Assembly: GCF_964253915.1 (NCBI RefSeq)
Contig: NZ_CAXUSG020000018.1
Coordinates: 1 to 64,000, forward strand
Length of the DNA: 64,000 nucleotides
Source of the DNA: Metarhizobium sp964253915
Lineage (GTDB): Bacteria; Pseudomonadota; Alphaproteobacteria; Rhizobiales; Rhizobiaceae
Direction of reading: 5' to 3'
Position numbers and translations under genes: made by a program. Shown piece after piece: positions 26,724 through 36,025 of the stretch. Each line of letters opens with the position of its first letter. Positions within the stretch are counted from its first letter, which is position 1. The notes under the pieces are model-generated. The model saw nothing but the letters and a program-made list of their open reading frames with translations. It made no database searches and had not been told where the DNA came from.

Positions 26724-27700
26724 GATGCGGGCCTTCCGTCGGTGCGAACGATCCTGACGACTTGCTGGCGATCGCCGCTGCCAAGACGCAACTCGGCGGC
26801 GCCGAACATGCGATCCACGATCAGGATATGTTGGTGGATGCGACTGTTGACGATTTGCGCTTCGCCTTCAGGACCAATGACGAAGAGAGGAGGCATCTCG
26901 CCCTGGACGATGCCACGGGGGAATTCGACATAGACACGGCGACCGTCGTCATAAACAGACACGGGCTTCCAGGGTGGATTGCCCCCAGTGAGGCCATAGC
27001 GGTAGTTCCGGGCAGTGGCGGCCGGAATGATGGGTGTGGTGGGTACGGACTGCCTCGATCCCGGCTGTGCGGGATAGGCCCATGCGACCGCCGGCATGTA
27101 GAGGGTTTCGCGGGCACGAAGCTCGATCATGTATGTCCGGCGATCGGTGGTGATGATGAGGTTAGTGGAGATGTGGGGACGCGTCGGTTTAACCAGCACT
27201 TGCACACGCCGGGTCAGGCCAGCGCCGCTTTCAGTATCGCCGATGATCCAGCGTGCGGTGTCACCGGCTGCGATCGGACCTGCGCCAGTCAGGTTTTCAC
27301 CGGGTTCAAGTGCGATCGTGGTGATCTGGCCGACCGCGGCGTAGACCTGATAAAGCGCCCCTTCGCTCCAGGGGTAGATCTGGATGGCATTGTAGTATCC
27401 CTCGCGCCTCGGCTCCACGCGGGCTGCGACGTTGGCGCTCTCGATACGTCCGCTGGGCGTTCCTGCCGCAGTCCCGCCCCGGCTCGCAGTCCAGCCAGGG
27501 GGCACATGCAAGGGCCGGGGCGCCTGTTCTGTCACGACGGCCTGAACGGCTGGCAGCGGCGGAACATCGGAATCGTAGCTTATTTCCGGCGGCTTCTGCA
27601 TTGTTGCGCAGCCAGCGAGCATGGTTGCGGCGAAGAGAACAGCGAAAGGGGCAGCTTTTTTTCTTGCGGGTCGGTCCGATGCGCTGACGATAACGCTCAT
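26720..27700 (-). CDS. trbG: Conjugal transfer protein TrbG (VirB9-like)
   Basis: This is the VirB9-type periplasmic part of the outer-membrane core complex. The 326-residue protein has a signal sequence with a lipobox-like LAGC (about residue 30), then VirB9-type beta domains (IYPWSEGALYQVYAA, TNLIITTDRRTYMIELRA, YVEFPRGI). It overlaps trbF and trbI at the ends, which fits coupled translation. Confidence 0.92.
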   Translation of the reverse strand: MSVIVSASDRPARKKAAPFAVLFAATMLAGCATMQKPPEISYDSDVPPLPAVQAVVTEQAPRPLHVPPGWTASRGGTAAGTPSGRIESANVAARVEPRREGYYNAIQIYPWSEGALYQVYAAVGQITTIALEPGENLTGAGPIAAGDTARWIIGDTESGAGLTRRVQVLVKPTRPHISTNLIITTDRRTYMIELRARETLYMPAVAWAYPAQPGSRQSVPTTPIIPAATARNYRYGLTGGNPPWKPVSVYDDGRRVYVEFPRGIVQGEMPPLFVIGPEGEAQIVNSRIHQHILIVDRMFGAAELRLGSGDRQQVVRIVRTDGRPAS

Positions 27701-28386
27701 TGGCTCATCTCCCGCGACCAGGAGATCGCATTGACATAGATGCCTAGTGGGTTGGACTTCAGCCGTTCGGCGTTACGCGGAGGCTGCACGACAATCGTGA
27801 GGATCGCGGTCCAACGCTGCGTGCTGGAGAGTTGGCCGTTCTCGTAGTGGCGTTCTGTCCAGGCCACGCGGAAGCTGTCGGGCGATGCCCGGATGACGCT
27901 CGATACCTCGACGGTGACTTGGTTCCGGCCGACCTTCGTGAAGGGATCATTGGCGCGGGCGTAGTCGTTGAGCGCAGTTGCGCCGCGATCGGTCGTAAAC
28001 TCATAGGCGCGCAGCCAGTTTTGGCGAACGATGATCGCGTCTGCAGGGATCGAGCGTACCTGCTCGATGAACCGTCCCAGATGCCAGGCCACCTGCGGAT
28101 CGGTTGGACGGTAATCGCTGGCAGCAGGGGCGACGGCCTGCGATTGACCGAGATTGTCAACTTGTACGACCCATGGAACGACAGTGCCGCGTGCCGACTG
28201 CCAGACTAAAGCTGAAGCGAGACCGGCCGATAGCATCAGCGAGCCGAAGGCCATGTAGCGCCAGTTCTTCGCCTGAATGCGCGCGGAGCCGATACGGTCA
28301 TCCCATACCTGAGAGGCTTTCTGGTAGGGCGTTTCGGGTTCGGGCGATTTACCATAGTGGGTAGCGGGGCGTTTGAAGATGTTCAT
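27697..28386 (-). CDS. trbF: Conjugal transfer protein TrbF (VirB8-like)
   Basis: This is a VirB8-type bitopic inner-membrane component. The 229-residue protein has one N-terminal helix (about 46-64) and a periplasmic VirB8-like domain (RVAWTERHYENGQLSSTQRWTA in two adjoining stretches). Its first base coincides with the last base of trbL. The 3' end overlaps trbG. Confidence 0.92.
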   Translation of the reverse strand: MNIFKRPATHYGKSPEPETPYQKASQVWDDRIGSARIQAKNWRYMAFGSLMLSAGLASALVWQSARGTVVPWVVQVDNLGQSQAVAPAASDYRPTDPQVAWHLGRFIEQVRSIPADAIIVRQNWLRAYEFTTDRGATALNDYARANDPFTKVGRNQVTVEVSSVIRASPDSFRVAWTERHYENGQLSSTQRWTAILTIVVQPPRNAERLKSNPLGIYVNAISWSREMSQ

Positions 28387-29738
28387 CAGCGGTCACTTTC
28401 AGAAAGATTGATGGAAGAGCCACCGCCATGGGCGTCGCCGGAGCGCACCGCATGAGCGGCGGCCGAGACGCCGTGTGACATCGACTGCGAGCGCTTCATG
28501 CGCTTTGCCCAGGCGGGCTCGCCGCCGGATGCGGCGGGAGATGCAACCTGAGCGGATTCCCCGCCGATGGTGCCCATCGAGGAGGAGCCGCCAGTGGTCT
28601 CGAAGGCTGATTTGGCTCCCTCGGAGAAGCTGGTTTTGACGCTCTCGCTGGCTGTGGACGCAGCGCGCTTGAGGGGCGAGACGGTGGCGCTGCCAGCAGC
28701 TTTCGCAACGCCACCGAGACCGGAGGACACACTGCCGCCACCGAACTGGCCAGCGGAAGCAAGACTGTAGGCGGTGGATGCGCCGCCAGCAGCCGCGGCG
28801 GCGCCACGAACGGCGGCAGCCCCGCCAGACAGGGCAGCAGCGCCACCTCTGGCCGCGAGGCCTGCAGCACCAGCGCCAGCCATCATCGCACCGCCAACCG
28901 CAAGCCCGGTGCCGACGGCAGCCCCAGCGCCAAGCTGGGGGCCGCCTGACACGAGGCCATTGGCAATCCCTGGGCCGAAGATGCCGAGACCGAGAAGGGA
29001 CAGCGCCGCCAGCACGATCGCCATGGCGTCGTCGATGCTCGGCGCCGCTCCCCCGAAGCCGGCGGTAAACTGGCCGAAGAGTGTCGATCCGATGCCGATG
29101 ATGACGGCGAGCACCAGCACCTTGATGCCCGAGGAAACTACATTGCCCAGCACCTTCTCGGCCATGAAGGCGGATTTGCCGAACAGGCCGAAGGGAATGA
29201 GCACGAAGCCGGCCAATGTCGTCAGCTTGAACTCGATCAGCGTGACGAAGAGCTGGACGGCGAGAATGAAGAAAGCGAGCAGGACGAGGGCCCAGGCGAA
29301 CAACAGGCAGGCGATCTGGATGAAGTTCTCGAAGAAGGACCAGTAGCCCATCAGGCCGGAGATGGATTCGAGAAGCGGTCGACCCGCATCGAGGCCGGTC
29401 TGGGCGACTTTACCGGGGCGCAACAATTCGGCGGTCGTAAAGCTGGTGCCTGAGCCTTTGAGGCCAAGTCCGACGAAACTGTCGAACACAATCTTCGCCA
29501 GATTGTTCCAGTTGCTGATAATGTAGGCGAACGCGCCAACGAACAGAGTTTTTTTGACGAGGCGTGCGATTATGTCGTCGTCAGCGCCCCAGGACCAGAA
29601 TAGTGCGGCCAGCGTAACGTCGATGACGATCAGTGTGGTGGCGATGAAGGCGACTTCGCCGCCGAGCAGGCCAAAGCCGCTGTCGATGTAGCTGGTGAAG
29701 ACCTGGAGGAATCGGTCGATGACGCCGGTGCCGCCCAT
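28386..29738 (-). CDS. trbL: Conjugal transfer protein TrbL (VirB6-like)
   Basis: This polytopic inner-membrane channel component has several helices in the first 260 residues, then a long Ala/Gly/Ser-rich tail (about 270-450) typical of TrbL. I chose the ATG at 29738 (MGGTGVIDRFLQVFTSYID), since the longer frame would overlap trbK. The family is related to VirB6, and variable tails are common. Confidence 0.92.
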   Translation of the reverse strand: MGGTGVIDRFLQVFTSYIDSGFGLLGGEVAFIATTLIVIDVTLAALFWSWGADDDIIARLVKKTLFVGAFAYIISNWNNLAKIVFDSFVGLGLKGSGTSFTTAELLRPGKVAQTGLDAGRPLLESISGLMGYWSFFENFIQIACLLFAWALVLLAFFILAVQLFVTLIEFKLTTLAGFVLIPFGLFGKSAFMAEKVLGNVVSSGIKVLVLAVIIGIGSTLFGQFTAGFGGAAPSIDDAMAIVLAALSLLGLGIFGPGIANGLVSGGPQLGAGAAVGTGLAVGGAMMAGAGAAGLAARGGAAALSGGAAAVRGAAAAAGGASTAYSLASAGQFGGGSVSSGLGGVAKAAGSATVSPLKRAASTASESVKTSFSEGAKSAFETTGGSSSMGTIGGESAQVASPAASGGEPAWAKRMKRSQSMSHGVSAAAHAVRSGDAHGGGSSINLSESDR

Positions 29739-29740
29739 TG

Positions 29741-30046
29741 TTATTGTCCTTCGTTCTGATGTGGCGCGGTCGGCAGTACGGGAGCTAGTGGTGAAGGGAT
29801 GCCGAGGAAGCGGTCGCGGCTCTCGGCCCAGACGCCCAGGCATTCCGTATCGCGGGTCGCGGCTTCACCCAGAAGCTGGCATCGTCGCTGCCTGGCGCGC
29901 AGCGAATCGATACTGGACGGCTGAACATGCCGGGTAGACGGCTCTCCGGGCACCTCCTCCTCTCGGGTCATCTCGATAGCGGTCGCCGTGATAGCGATCG
30001 CGACGAATATGATGGCGCCCAGGCGGGCCAGCATCTTGCCGTCCAT
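29741..30046 (-). CDS. TrbK-alt, putative entry exclusion protein
   Basis: The 101-residue protein has an N-terminal membrane helix (ARLGAIIFVAIAITATAI) and the Cys-containing RRCQLLGEAATRDTECLGVWAE motif of the TrbK-alt family. Members are placed between trbJ and trbL, as here, and are thought to hinder transfer into cells that already carry the element. It lies two bases before the trbL start. Confidence 0.85.
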   Translation of the reverse strand: MDGKMLARLGAIIFVAIAITATAIEMTREEEVPGEPSTRHVQPSSIDSLRARQRRCQLLGEAATRDTECLGVWAESRDRFLGIPSPLAPVLPTAPHQNEGQ

Positions 30047-30064
30047 TGTATTTCCCTTCCGGGC

Positions 30065-30826
30065 TCAGTTGCCGTTGTTGAACATCTGCGCATTGCCCGG
30101 CTGGTAGCCGGAGCCGGGCGTCAGGAAGCGGCGCCGCTGCTCGCGGCCTTGTTCGGCGGCCGCGGCTTGTTCGGCAGTGGTGAGAGCGTCGGCACGGCCG
30201 TTTGCGGCCAGCAACGCGGTCAGATCGGAAAGTTGCTGGGCCTGAAGCGCAAGGAGTTGGTTTCCGGCTTGCGTTGCCTGAAGCGCGCCGGTGGCCCCCT
30301 GGCTCTGGCCGACTAGCGCCGACATCTCGGCGCGGTTGGTGTCGATGTTGCTGACCACACCGGCCTGCACGCGCATGGCGTCCTGAAGACCGCCGACCGT
30401 GTTCTGCCAGCGTTCGCGGGCGCCGGCGACAAGCGCCTGATCAGACGCCGACATCGACGCATTGCCATATTGGGTTTGAAAGGCCTGATCGATCTTCTGA
30501 ACGTCGAAGGCGATGTTCTGCGCCTGGCTGAGAAGCTGCTGCGTTTTCTGGACGGACTGCTGGAGTTGCTTGAGCGAGGTATAGGGAAGGCTCGCCAGAT
30601 TGCGGGCTTGGTTGATCAGCATCTGTGCTTCGTTCTGAAGCTGGGTGATCTGCTGATTGATCTGTTGGAGCGTGCGCGCCGCCGTCAGCACATTCTGGCT
30701 GTAGTTGGTCGGATCGTAGACGATACGCCATGCATGCGCAGGCCTGATCACAACAAGCGATATCATCAGGGGCGCTGCGAGAAGGGTGGCCGCGACAAGG
30801 ACCGAGCGCGAGCGACGGATAATCAT
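30065..30826 (-). CDS. trbJ: Conjugal transfer protein TrbJ (VirB5-like)
   Basis: This periplasmic VirB5-type protein is linked to pilus assembly. The 253-residue protein has a signal peptide (VAATLLAAPLMISLVVIRPAHA) followed by a Gln/Ala-rich helical body with strong coiled-coil character (LQQINQQITQLQNEAQMLI). The C-terminus is Arg/Gln-rich. Its start overlaps the trbE stop (ATGA). Confidence 0.92.
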   Translation of the reverse strand: MIIRRSRSVLVAATLLAAPLMISLVVIRPAHAWRIVYDPTNYSQNVLTAARTLQQINQQITQLQNEAQMLINQARNLASLPYTSLKQLQQSVQKTQQLLSQAQNIAFDVQKIDQAFQTQYGNASMSASDQALVAGARERWQNTVGGLQDAMRVQAGVVSNIDTNRAEMSALVGQSQGATGALQATQAGNQLLALQAQQLSDLTALLAANGRADALTTAEQAAAAEQGREQRRRFLTPGSGYQPGNAQMFNNGN

Positions 30827-33261
30827 CGTAAATTCTCCTGTAGGGTTAGGGTGGGGACGAGGTCGATGGCCCAGGCCACATCACGATGGCGCAGCCAGGC
30901 GGCAAGGAAGCCCTCGCGGCCGTGTTCAGCGACCAAGCGCTGGATCTCGGCCTGGTCGGTTTTGGAGGAGGCGGCGCAGAGCGCCAGTGCCACGTCGGAC
31001 AGGCCGAGCTCGAACAGCCGATTGCCGCGGCGGGACTGGCAGTAATAATCCCGCTTGGGCGTGGCGCGCGCGAGGATCTCGATCTGCCGGTCGTTCAGAC
31101 CAAAGCGTCTGTAGATCGCCGTGATCTGTGGCTCGATCGCCCGCTCATTCGGCAACAGCAGTCGGGTCTGGCAGCTTTCGATAATGGCGGGGGCGATGGC
31201 CGAGCCGTCGATGTCCGAGAGCGATTGGGTGGCGAAGACGACGGATGCATTCTTTTTGCGCAGGGTCTTCAGCCACTCGCGAAGCTGGCCCGCAAAGCCG
31301 TCATCGTCGAGCGCCAGCCAGCCTTCGTCGATGATCAGCATGGTCGGCGAACCGTCGAGTCGATCCTCGATGCGATGAAAGAGATAGGAGAGAACGGCGG
31401 GCGCAGCCCCCGTACCGATCAGCCCCTCGGTCTCGAAGGCCTGCACGGTTGCCGCGCCGAGATGCTCGGCCTCGGCGTCGAGCAACCGGCCATAGGGACC
31501 GCCGACACAATAGGGCCGCAGCGCCTGCTTCAGATCGTTGGATTGCAGCAGGACGGCGAGGCCGGTGATGGTGCGCTCGTTCACCGGGGCGGAGGCCAGC
31601 GAGGTCAGCGCCGTCCAGATGTATTCCTTCACCTCCGGCGTGATGGTCACGCCTTCGCGGGTAAGGATCGTGACGATCCAGTCGGCTGCCCAGGCGCGCT
31701 CAGGGACATCGTGAATGCCGGCGAGCGGTTGAAGGGAAACGCTGTCGTCAGCGTCCCCGCTCAGACCGCCGCCAAGATCGTGCCAGTCCCCGCCCATCGC
31801 GAGCGCCGCCGCACGGATCGAGCCGCCGAAATCGAAGGCGAAAACCTGAGCGCCCAGATACCGGCGGAACTGCAGGGCCATCAGGGCGAGTAGGACGGAC
31901 TTGCCCGCGCCCGTTGGGCCGACAATCAGGGTGTGGCCGACGTCGCCGACGTGAAGGGAAAGCCGGAACGGGGTCGAGCCTTCGGTCTTGCCGAAGAGCA
32001 GTGGGGGCGCTGCAAAATGCTCGTCCCGTTCCGGCCCCGCCCACACCGCTGAGAGCGGGATCATATGGGCGAGATTGAGCGTGGAAATCGGAGGCTGGCG
32101 GACATTGGCATAGACATGCCCGGGCAAGGAGCCGAGCCAAGCGTCCACAGCGTTGATTCCTTCTGCCATCGCCGTGAAGTCGCGACCCTGGATGACCTTT
32201 TCGACGAGTCGGAGTTTTTCGGCGGCGATCCTGGGGTCGTCGTCCCAGACTGTCACGGTCGCGGTGACGTACGCTTGTCCGGCAAAATCCGCGCCGAGCT
32301 CTTGAAGCGCCAGATCGGCATCAGCGGCCTTGTTCGACGCATCGGTGTCAACGAGAGCCGATGCCTCGTTGGTCATGATCTCCTTGAGGATCGATGCGAT
32401 CGACTTGCGCTTGGCGAACCATTGCCGTCGGATCTTGACCAGCAACTTGGTGGCGTCGGTCTTGTCTAGCATTACCGCCCGCGTCGACCAGCGATAGGGA
32501 AAGGCAAGCCGGTTGAGTTCGTCTAGAATTCCGGGCGTTGTCGCAGTCGGAAAACCGACAATGGTGAGGACGCGCAGATGGGAAGCGCCCAAACGCGGTT
32601 CCAATCCGCCAGTCAGAGGCTGATCGGCCAGGAGTGCGTCCAGATACATCGGCGTTTCTGGCACGCGAACGCGGTGACGTTTGGTCGAGATGCAGCCGTG
32701 CAGATATGTCAAGGTCTCGGCATCACCGAGCCACTCGCATTCCGGCATGAAGCCGTCGACGAGTTGGATCACGCGGTCAGTGCGGTCGATGAAGCCGCGC
32801 AGAATTTCGCCCGCATCGACGCCGGTTTGCTCTCGACCCTCATAGAGCCAGCTTTCGGCACGCGCCGCATCTTCAGCCGGCGGCAGGTATAGGAAGGTCA
32901 GGAAGTAGCTGGACTCGAAATGTGTGCCATCTTCTTCGAAGCCTGCTTTGCGTTCTGCATCGATCAGGGCCGATGCGGCATCCGGAAAGCGGCTCGATGG
33001 ATAGATCGCTGCGGTGTGTCGCTGCGCCTCAACGAAGATTGCCCAGCCTGAACCAAGGCGGCGGAAGGCGTTGTTGAGGCGACTTGCTACGGCCACCAGT
33101 TCGGCGGGAACGGCGCTGTCGAGATCCGGTCCACGAAATCGCGCGGTTCTCTGGAAGGAGCCGTCCTTGTTCAGCACCACACCGTCGTGGGCCAATGCTG
33201 CCCATGGCAGAAAGTCGGCGAGGCGGGTCGAGGTGCGGCGATATTCTGCGAGGTTCATCAT
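30823..33261 (-). CDS. trbE: Conjugal transfer ATPase TrbE (VirB4-like)
   Basis: This is a cytoplasmic VirB4-type ATPase that powers pilus biogenesis and transfer. The 812-residue protein has the CagE/TrbE N-terminal domain and a C-terminal ATPase domain with Walker A (VGPTGAGKSVLLALMAL) and Walker B (MLIIDEGWLALDD). I chose the ATG at 33261, about ten bases after GGAG; the longer TTG-started frame reaches into trbD. Confidence 0.95.
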   Translation of the reverse strand: MMNLAEYRRTSTRLADFLPWAALAHDGVVLNKDGSFQRTARFRGPDLDSAVPAELVAVASRLNNAFRRLGSGWAIFVEAQRHTAAIYPSSRFPDAASALIDAERKAGFEEDGTHFESSYFLTFLYLPPAEDAARAESWLYEGREQTGVDAGEILRGFIDRTDRVIQLVDGFMPECEWLGDAETLTYLHGCISTKRHRVRVPETPMYLDALLADQPLTGGLEPRLGASHLRVLTIVGFPTATTPGILDELNRLAFPYRWSTRAVMLDKTDATKLLVKIRRQWFAKRKSIASILKEIMTNEASALVDTDASNKAADADLALQELGADFAGQAYVTATVTVWDDDPRIAAEKLRLVEKVIQGRDFTAMAEGINAVDAWLGSLPGHVYANVRQPPISTLNLAHMIPLSAVWAGPERDEHFAAPPLLFGKTEGSTPFRLSLHVGDVGHTLIVGPTGAGKSVLLALMALQFRRYLGAQVFAFDFGGSIRAAALAMGGDWHDLGGGLSGDADDSVSLQPLAGIHDVPERAWAADWIVTILTREGVTITPEVKEYIWTALTSLASAPVNERTITGLAVLLQSNDLKQALRPYCVGGPYGRLLDAEAEHLGAATVQAFETEGLIGTGAAPAVLSYLFHRIEDRLDGSPTMLIIDEGWLALDDDGFAGQLREWLKTLRKKNASVVFATQSLSDIDGSAIAPAIIESCQTRLLLPNERAIEPQITAIYRRFGLNDRQIEILARATPKRDYYCQSRRGNRLFELGLSDVALALCAASSKTDQAEIQRLVAEHGREGFLAAWLRHRDVAWAIDLVPTLTLQENLR

Positions 33262-33275
33262 GATGGTAGGACTCC

Positions 33276-33557
33276 TCAAACGCCGAGGTGACCGGGGATG
33301 CGCAGATGGCGGCGCACCACATCGACGAACATCGGATCGCGTTTAGCTGCCCAAACGGCAGCGAGGTGCCCGAGCAGCCCGAGCGCGATGCCGACCAACC
33401 AAAGTCGCAGGCCGAGGCCGAGAGCGGCGGCAAGCGTTCCGTTGACGATCGCGATTGAGCGCGGAGCGCCGCCGAGCAGAATGTGCTCGGTCAGCGCCCG
33501 GTGGACCGGCACGACGAAGCCCGGCACATCGGCCAGGTTTTCAAATGAGCCAGCCAT
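33276..33557 (-). CDS. trbD: Conjugal transfer protein TrbD (VirB3-like)
   Basis: The 93-residue inner-membrane protein of the VirB3 family has hydrophobic segments at about 35-75 and conserved-looking PVHRALTEHILLGGAPR near the N-terminus. The ATG at 33557 overlaps the trbC stop by one base (TGATG). A longer frame upstream is only read-through of trbC DNA in another frame. Confidence 0.9.
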   Translation of the reverse strand: MAGSFENLADVPGFVVPVHRALTEHILLGGAPRSIAIVNGTLAAALGLGLRLWLVGIALGLLGHLAAVWAAKRDPMFVDVVRRHLRIPGHLGV

Positions 33558-33889
33558 CAGACGAGTACTCCGCCGCCAAAGCTGAAGAAGCTCAGGAAGA
33601 ATGAGCTGGCAGCAAATGCTATAGAGAGACCGAAGACGATCTGGATCAGCTTCCGGGCGCCCCCAGAACTGTCGCCAAAGGCGAGCGTCAGGCCGGTGAC
33701 AATGATGATGATCACTGCGATGATCTTGGCGACCGGGCCTTCGATGGATTGAAGGATGGATTGCAGCGGTGCTTCCCACGGCATGGATGAGCCGGAGGCA
33801 TGGGCTGCAGGCGCCAAGAGCAAGGTCGCGTAGGTAACAGCGGCGGCCGTCGCGATGTGGCGGCGGATACGCAATGAGCGGCGGATCAT
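33557..33889 (-). CDS. trbC: Conjugal transfer pilin TrbC (VirB2-like)
   Basis: The 110-residue protein is a prepilin with a long signal segment (HIATAAAVTYATLLLAPAAHA) and two hydrophobic helices in the mature part (IAVIIIIVTGLTLAF, IAFAASSFFLSFF), the pattern of conjugative pilins that are cleaved and often cyclised. Its start overlaps the trbB stop. Confidence 0.92.
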   Translation of the reverse strand: MIRRSLRIRRHIATAAAVTYATLLLAPAAHASGSSMPWEAPLQSILQSIEGPVAKIIAVIIIIVTGLTLAFGDSSGGARKLIQIVFGLSIAFAASSFFLSFFSFGGGVLV

Positions 33890-34875
33890 TATAATTCTCC
33901 TGTTGGACTTGAGGAATGGGCTGCGGGGCTGACGCGGTAATCGCCGTCGGTGCCGAGGCCATGGACGCGGGCGAGCTCGGAAAGGCGGCGCAGGGATCCG
34001 CGGCCCGACAGCACGGCGACAAGATCGATGGTCTCTGCGATCAGTGCGCGGGGCACCGTGATGACGGCTTCCTGAATTAGTTGCTCGAGGCGCCGCAGCG
34101 CGCCGATGCCGGTGCTGGCATGGATGGTGCCGATCCCGCCGGGGTGGCCGGTTCCCCAGGCCTTCAGGAGATCAAGAGCTTCAGGGCCGCGCACTTCGCC
34201 GATCGGAATACGATCGGGCCGCAGACGTAGGGATGACCGGACGAGATCGGAGAGCGATGCCACGCCATCCTTCGTCCGCATGGCCACAAGGTTCGGCGCG
34301 GCGCATTGCAGCTCACGGGTGTCCTCGATGATGACGACCCGGTCCGAAGTCTTGGCGACTTCGGCGAGCAGCGCATTTGTGAGGGTGGTTTTGCCAGTCG
34401 AGGTGCCGCCCGCGACAAGAATATTGGCGCGAGAGGCGACGGCCTGCCGCAGCATCTCGGCCTGGTCGGCATCCATGATCCCGGCGGCGACATAATCGTC
34501 GAGGGTGAAAACGGCGACGGCGGGTTTGCGGATCGCAAAGCTCGGGGCAGCGACAACAGGGGGTAGAAGGCCTTCGAACCGCTCTCCCGTTTCGGGGAGT
34601 TCGGCTGAGACACGAGGAGCGCCGGAATGCACTTCGGCGCCGACATGGTGCGCCACCAGACGGACGATCCGTTCGCCATCCGCAGGTGACAGGCGCTCAC
34701 CGGTATCGGCGAGGCCTTCGGAAAGCCGGTCGATCCAGAGCCGGCCGTCAGGATTGAGCATCACCTCGACGATCGACGGGTCTTCCAGAAACCGGGCGAT
34801 GGCGGGGCCGAGGGCGGTGCGCAGCATGCGCGCGCCCCGCGTGATCGCCTCAGATTTCCGGTGATTTTCCGCCAT
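33889..34875 (-). CDS. trbB: Conjugal transfer ATPase TrbB (VirB11-like)
   Basis: This hexameric VirB11-type ATPase switches the secretion system between pilus assembly and transfer. The 328-residue protein has Walker A (VAGGTSTGKTTLTNAL), an Asp box (VVIIEDTRELQC) and Walker B-like region (GEVRGPEALDLLKAWGTGHPGG) with the following His box. It is the first gene of the trb operon. Confidence 0.95.
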   Translation of the reverse strand: MAENHRKSEAITRGARMLRTALGPAIARFLEDPSIVEVMLNPDGRLWIDRLSEGLADTGERLSPADGERIVRLVAHHVGAEVHSGAPRVSAELPETGERFEGLLPPVVAAPSFAIRKPAVAVFTLDDYVAAGIMDADQAEMLRQAVASRANILVAGGTSTGKTTLTNALLAEVAKTSDRVVIIEDTRELQCAAPNLVAMRTKDGVASLSDLVRSSLRLRPDRIPIGEVRGPEALDLLKAWGTGHPGGIGTIHASTGIGALRRLEQLIQEAVITVPRALIAETIDLVAVLSGRGSLRRLSELARVHGLGTDGDYRVSPAAHSSSPTGEL

Positions 34876-35178
34876 GTCGTCCCCTTGCGTTCAGGGACCG
34901 TTCGGCAAGCCCTGGATCGGGGACGATTAAAAGAGCCAGAAATTAGGCTGATTCAACAAGTGTTTGGTGTCGTAGTAGTGTAGCGTGCAAATACAGGAGA
35001 AAGGCGGGATGCTCCTTTTGCCGAGGTAGCAATAACGTCCGGGTATTGCGCGAATCATGCAACGATGGAGGATCCTTATTCATGTCGTACATAACTTCTG
35101 GCAATGCACAGCATTAAGGCGACAGCCGGAAGTTTGCCGTCAATAGCGAGTATACCATGCCGAAATCGGCTGATGCGA
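34876..35178. other. Upstream region of trb operon, no gene seen
   Basis: About 300 bases between trbB and the broken permease. They must hold the trb promoter, but I see no clear -35/-10 pair or palindromic box. The region also marks the junction with the fabF cargo insertion. Confidence 0.4.
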
Positions 35179-35997
35179 TCACCGAAGCATCTCAGGCCGG
35201 TAATGGTGTTCTTGAGGTTGGCAAGGAAAGCGGCGGTTCATCAGCCGGAAGGTGGCTTGAAATGTCAGTTTCGGGATTATCGCGACCAATATAGGGAACG
35301 CCATGCTGTTCAAGAGCCGGTTTCTCGACGGTATCAAGACGGGCAGGATAACGCTTTCCTTTTCCTGCAGCAGGCTTGCGGCTAGGGCGAGGCCGAAAAA
35401 GGGTTGGAGCAATTGTAGTTGTCCCACGGCAGCTATGCCACCCTGCGCCAGTCCGCGATACCAGAACACGAAGCCAATCAACATGCTGAACAGCGATACA
35501 TAGGCGAGTGAGGCCCAGGCCGCACCGCTGATGCTCGCAAGCGATGGCGGCATGGTGAATACCGTCAGGATCAGCATAATCGGCAAGGACAGGACGGGCG
35601 CCCAGGAAATCACCTGCCAGCCGCCAAGCTGACGCGACAGCTTAGCACCTTCAGCATAGCCAAGGCCGCATACGATGATCGCGGCCAGCATGAGCAGGTT
35701 GTCAGTGGGAGAGCCGGTAATTCCTTGCGACAAGGCGAATCCTGCGACGAGGGCGCTGCCGAGACAGGAGAAAAGCCAGAAGGCAGGGCGTGGACGCTCG
35801 CCGCCTCGCAGAACCCCGAAAATCGCCGTCGCCAGCGGCAACAAGCCGATGAAGACGATGGAGTGAGCGGAAAAGCTGAGATACTCGGCAACCGCAAGTG
35901 TCTGAACCAATGCGGTCATGGGGATGCTGATGCGGCCACGTAAAAGCAAAGGCGCGGGTGTGGCTTCCGACTCTCTGCTGTTTCGTCTGCGCCGCAT
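35179..35997 (-). pseudogene. Broken DMT (EamA-type) permease
   Basis: The central part is clearly a drug/metabolite-type permease (SIVFIGLLPLATAIFG, WLFSCLGSALVAGFALS, FVFWYRGLAQGG), with about seven membrane helices. The first helices expected before this are missing: the frame begins with an Arg-rich stretch directly after the fabF stop. After LLQEKES the expected last helix is replaced by polar sequence unlike the family (residues NRLLNSMAFP onward). I read this as a remnant truncated at both ends. It may be a casualty of the cargo insertion between traG and trbB genes. Confidence 0.65.
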
Positions 35998-36025
35998 GGG
36001 GTTGTGCCTAGCCCGATATGGAGCC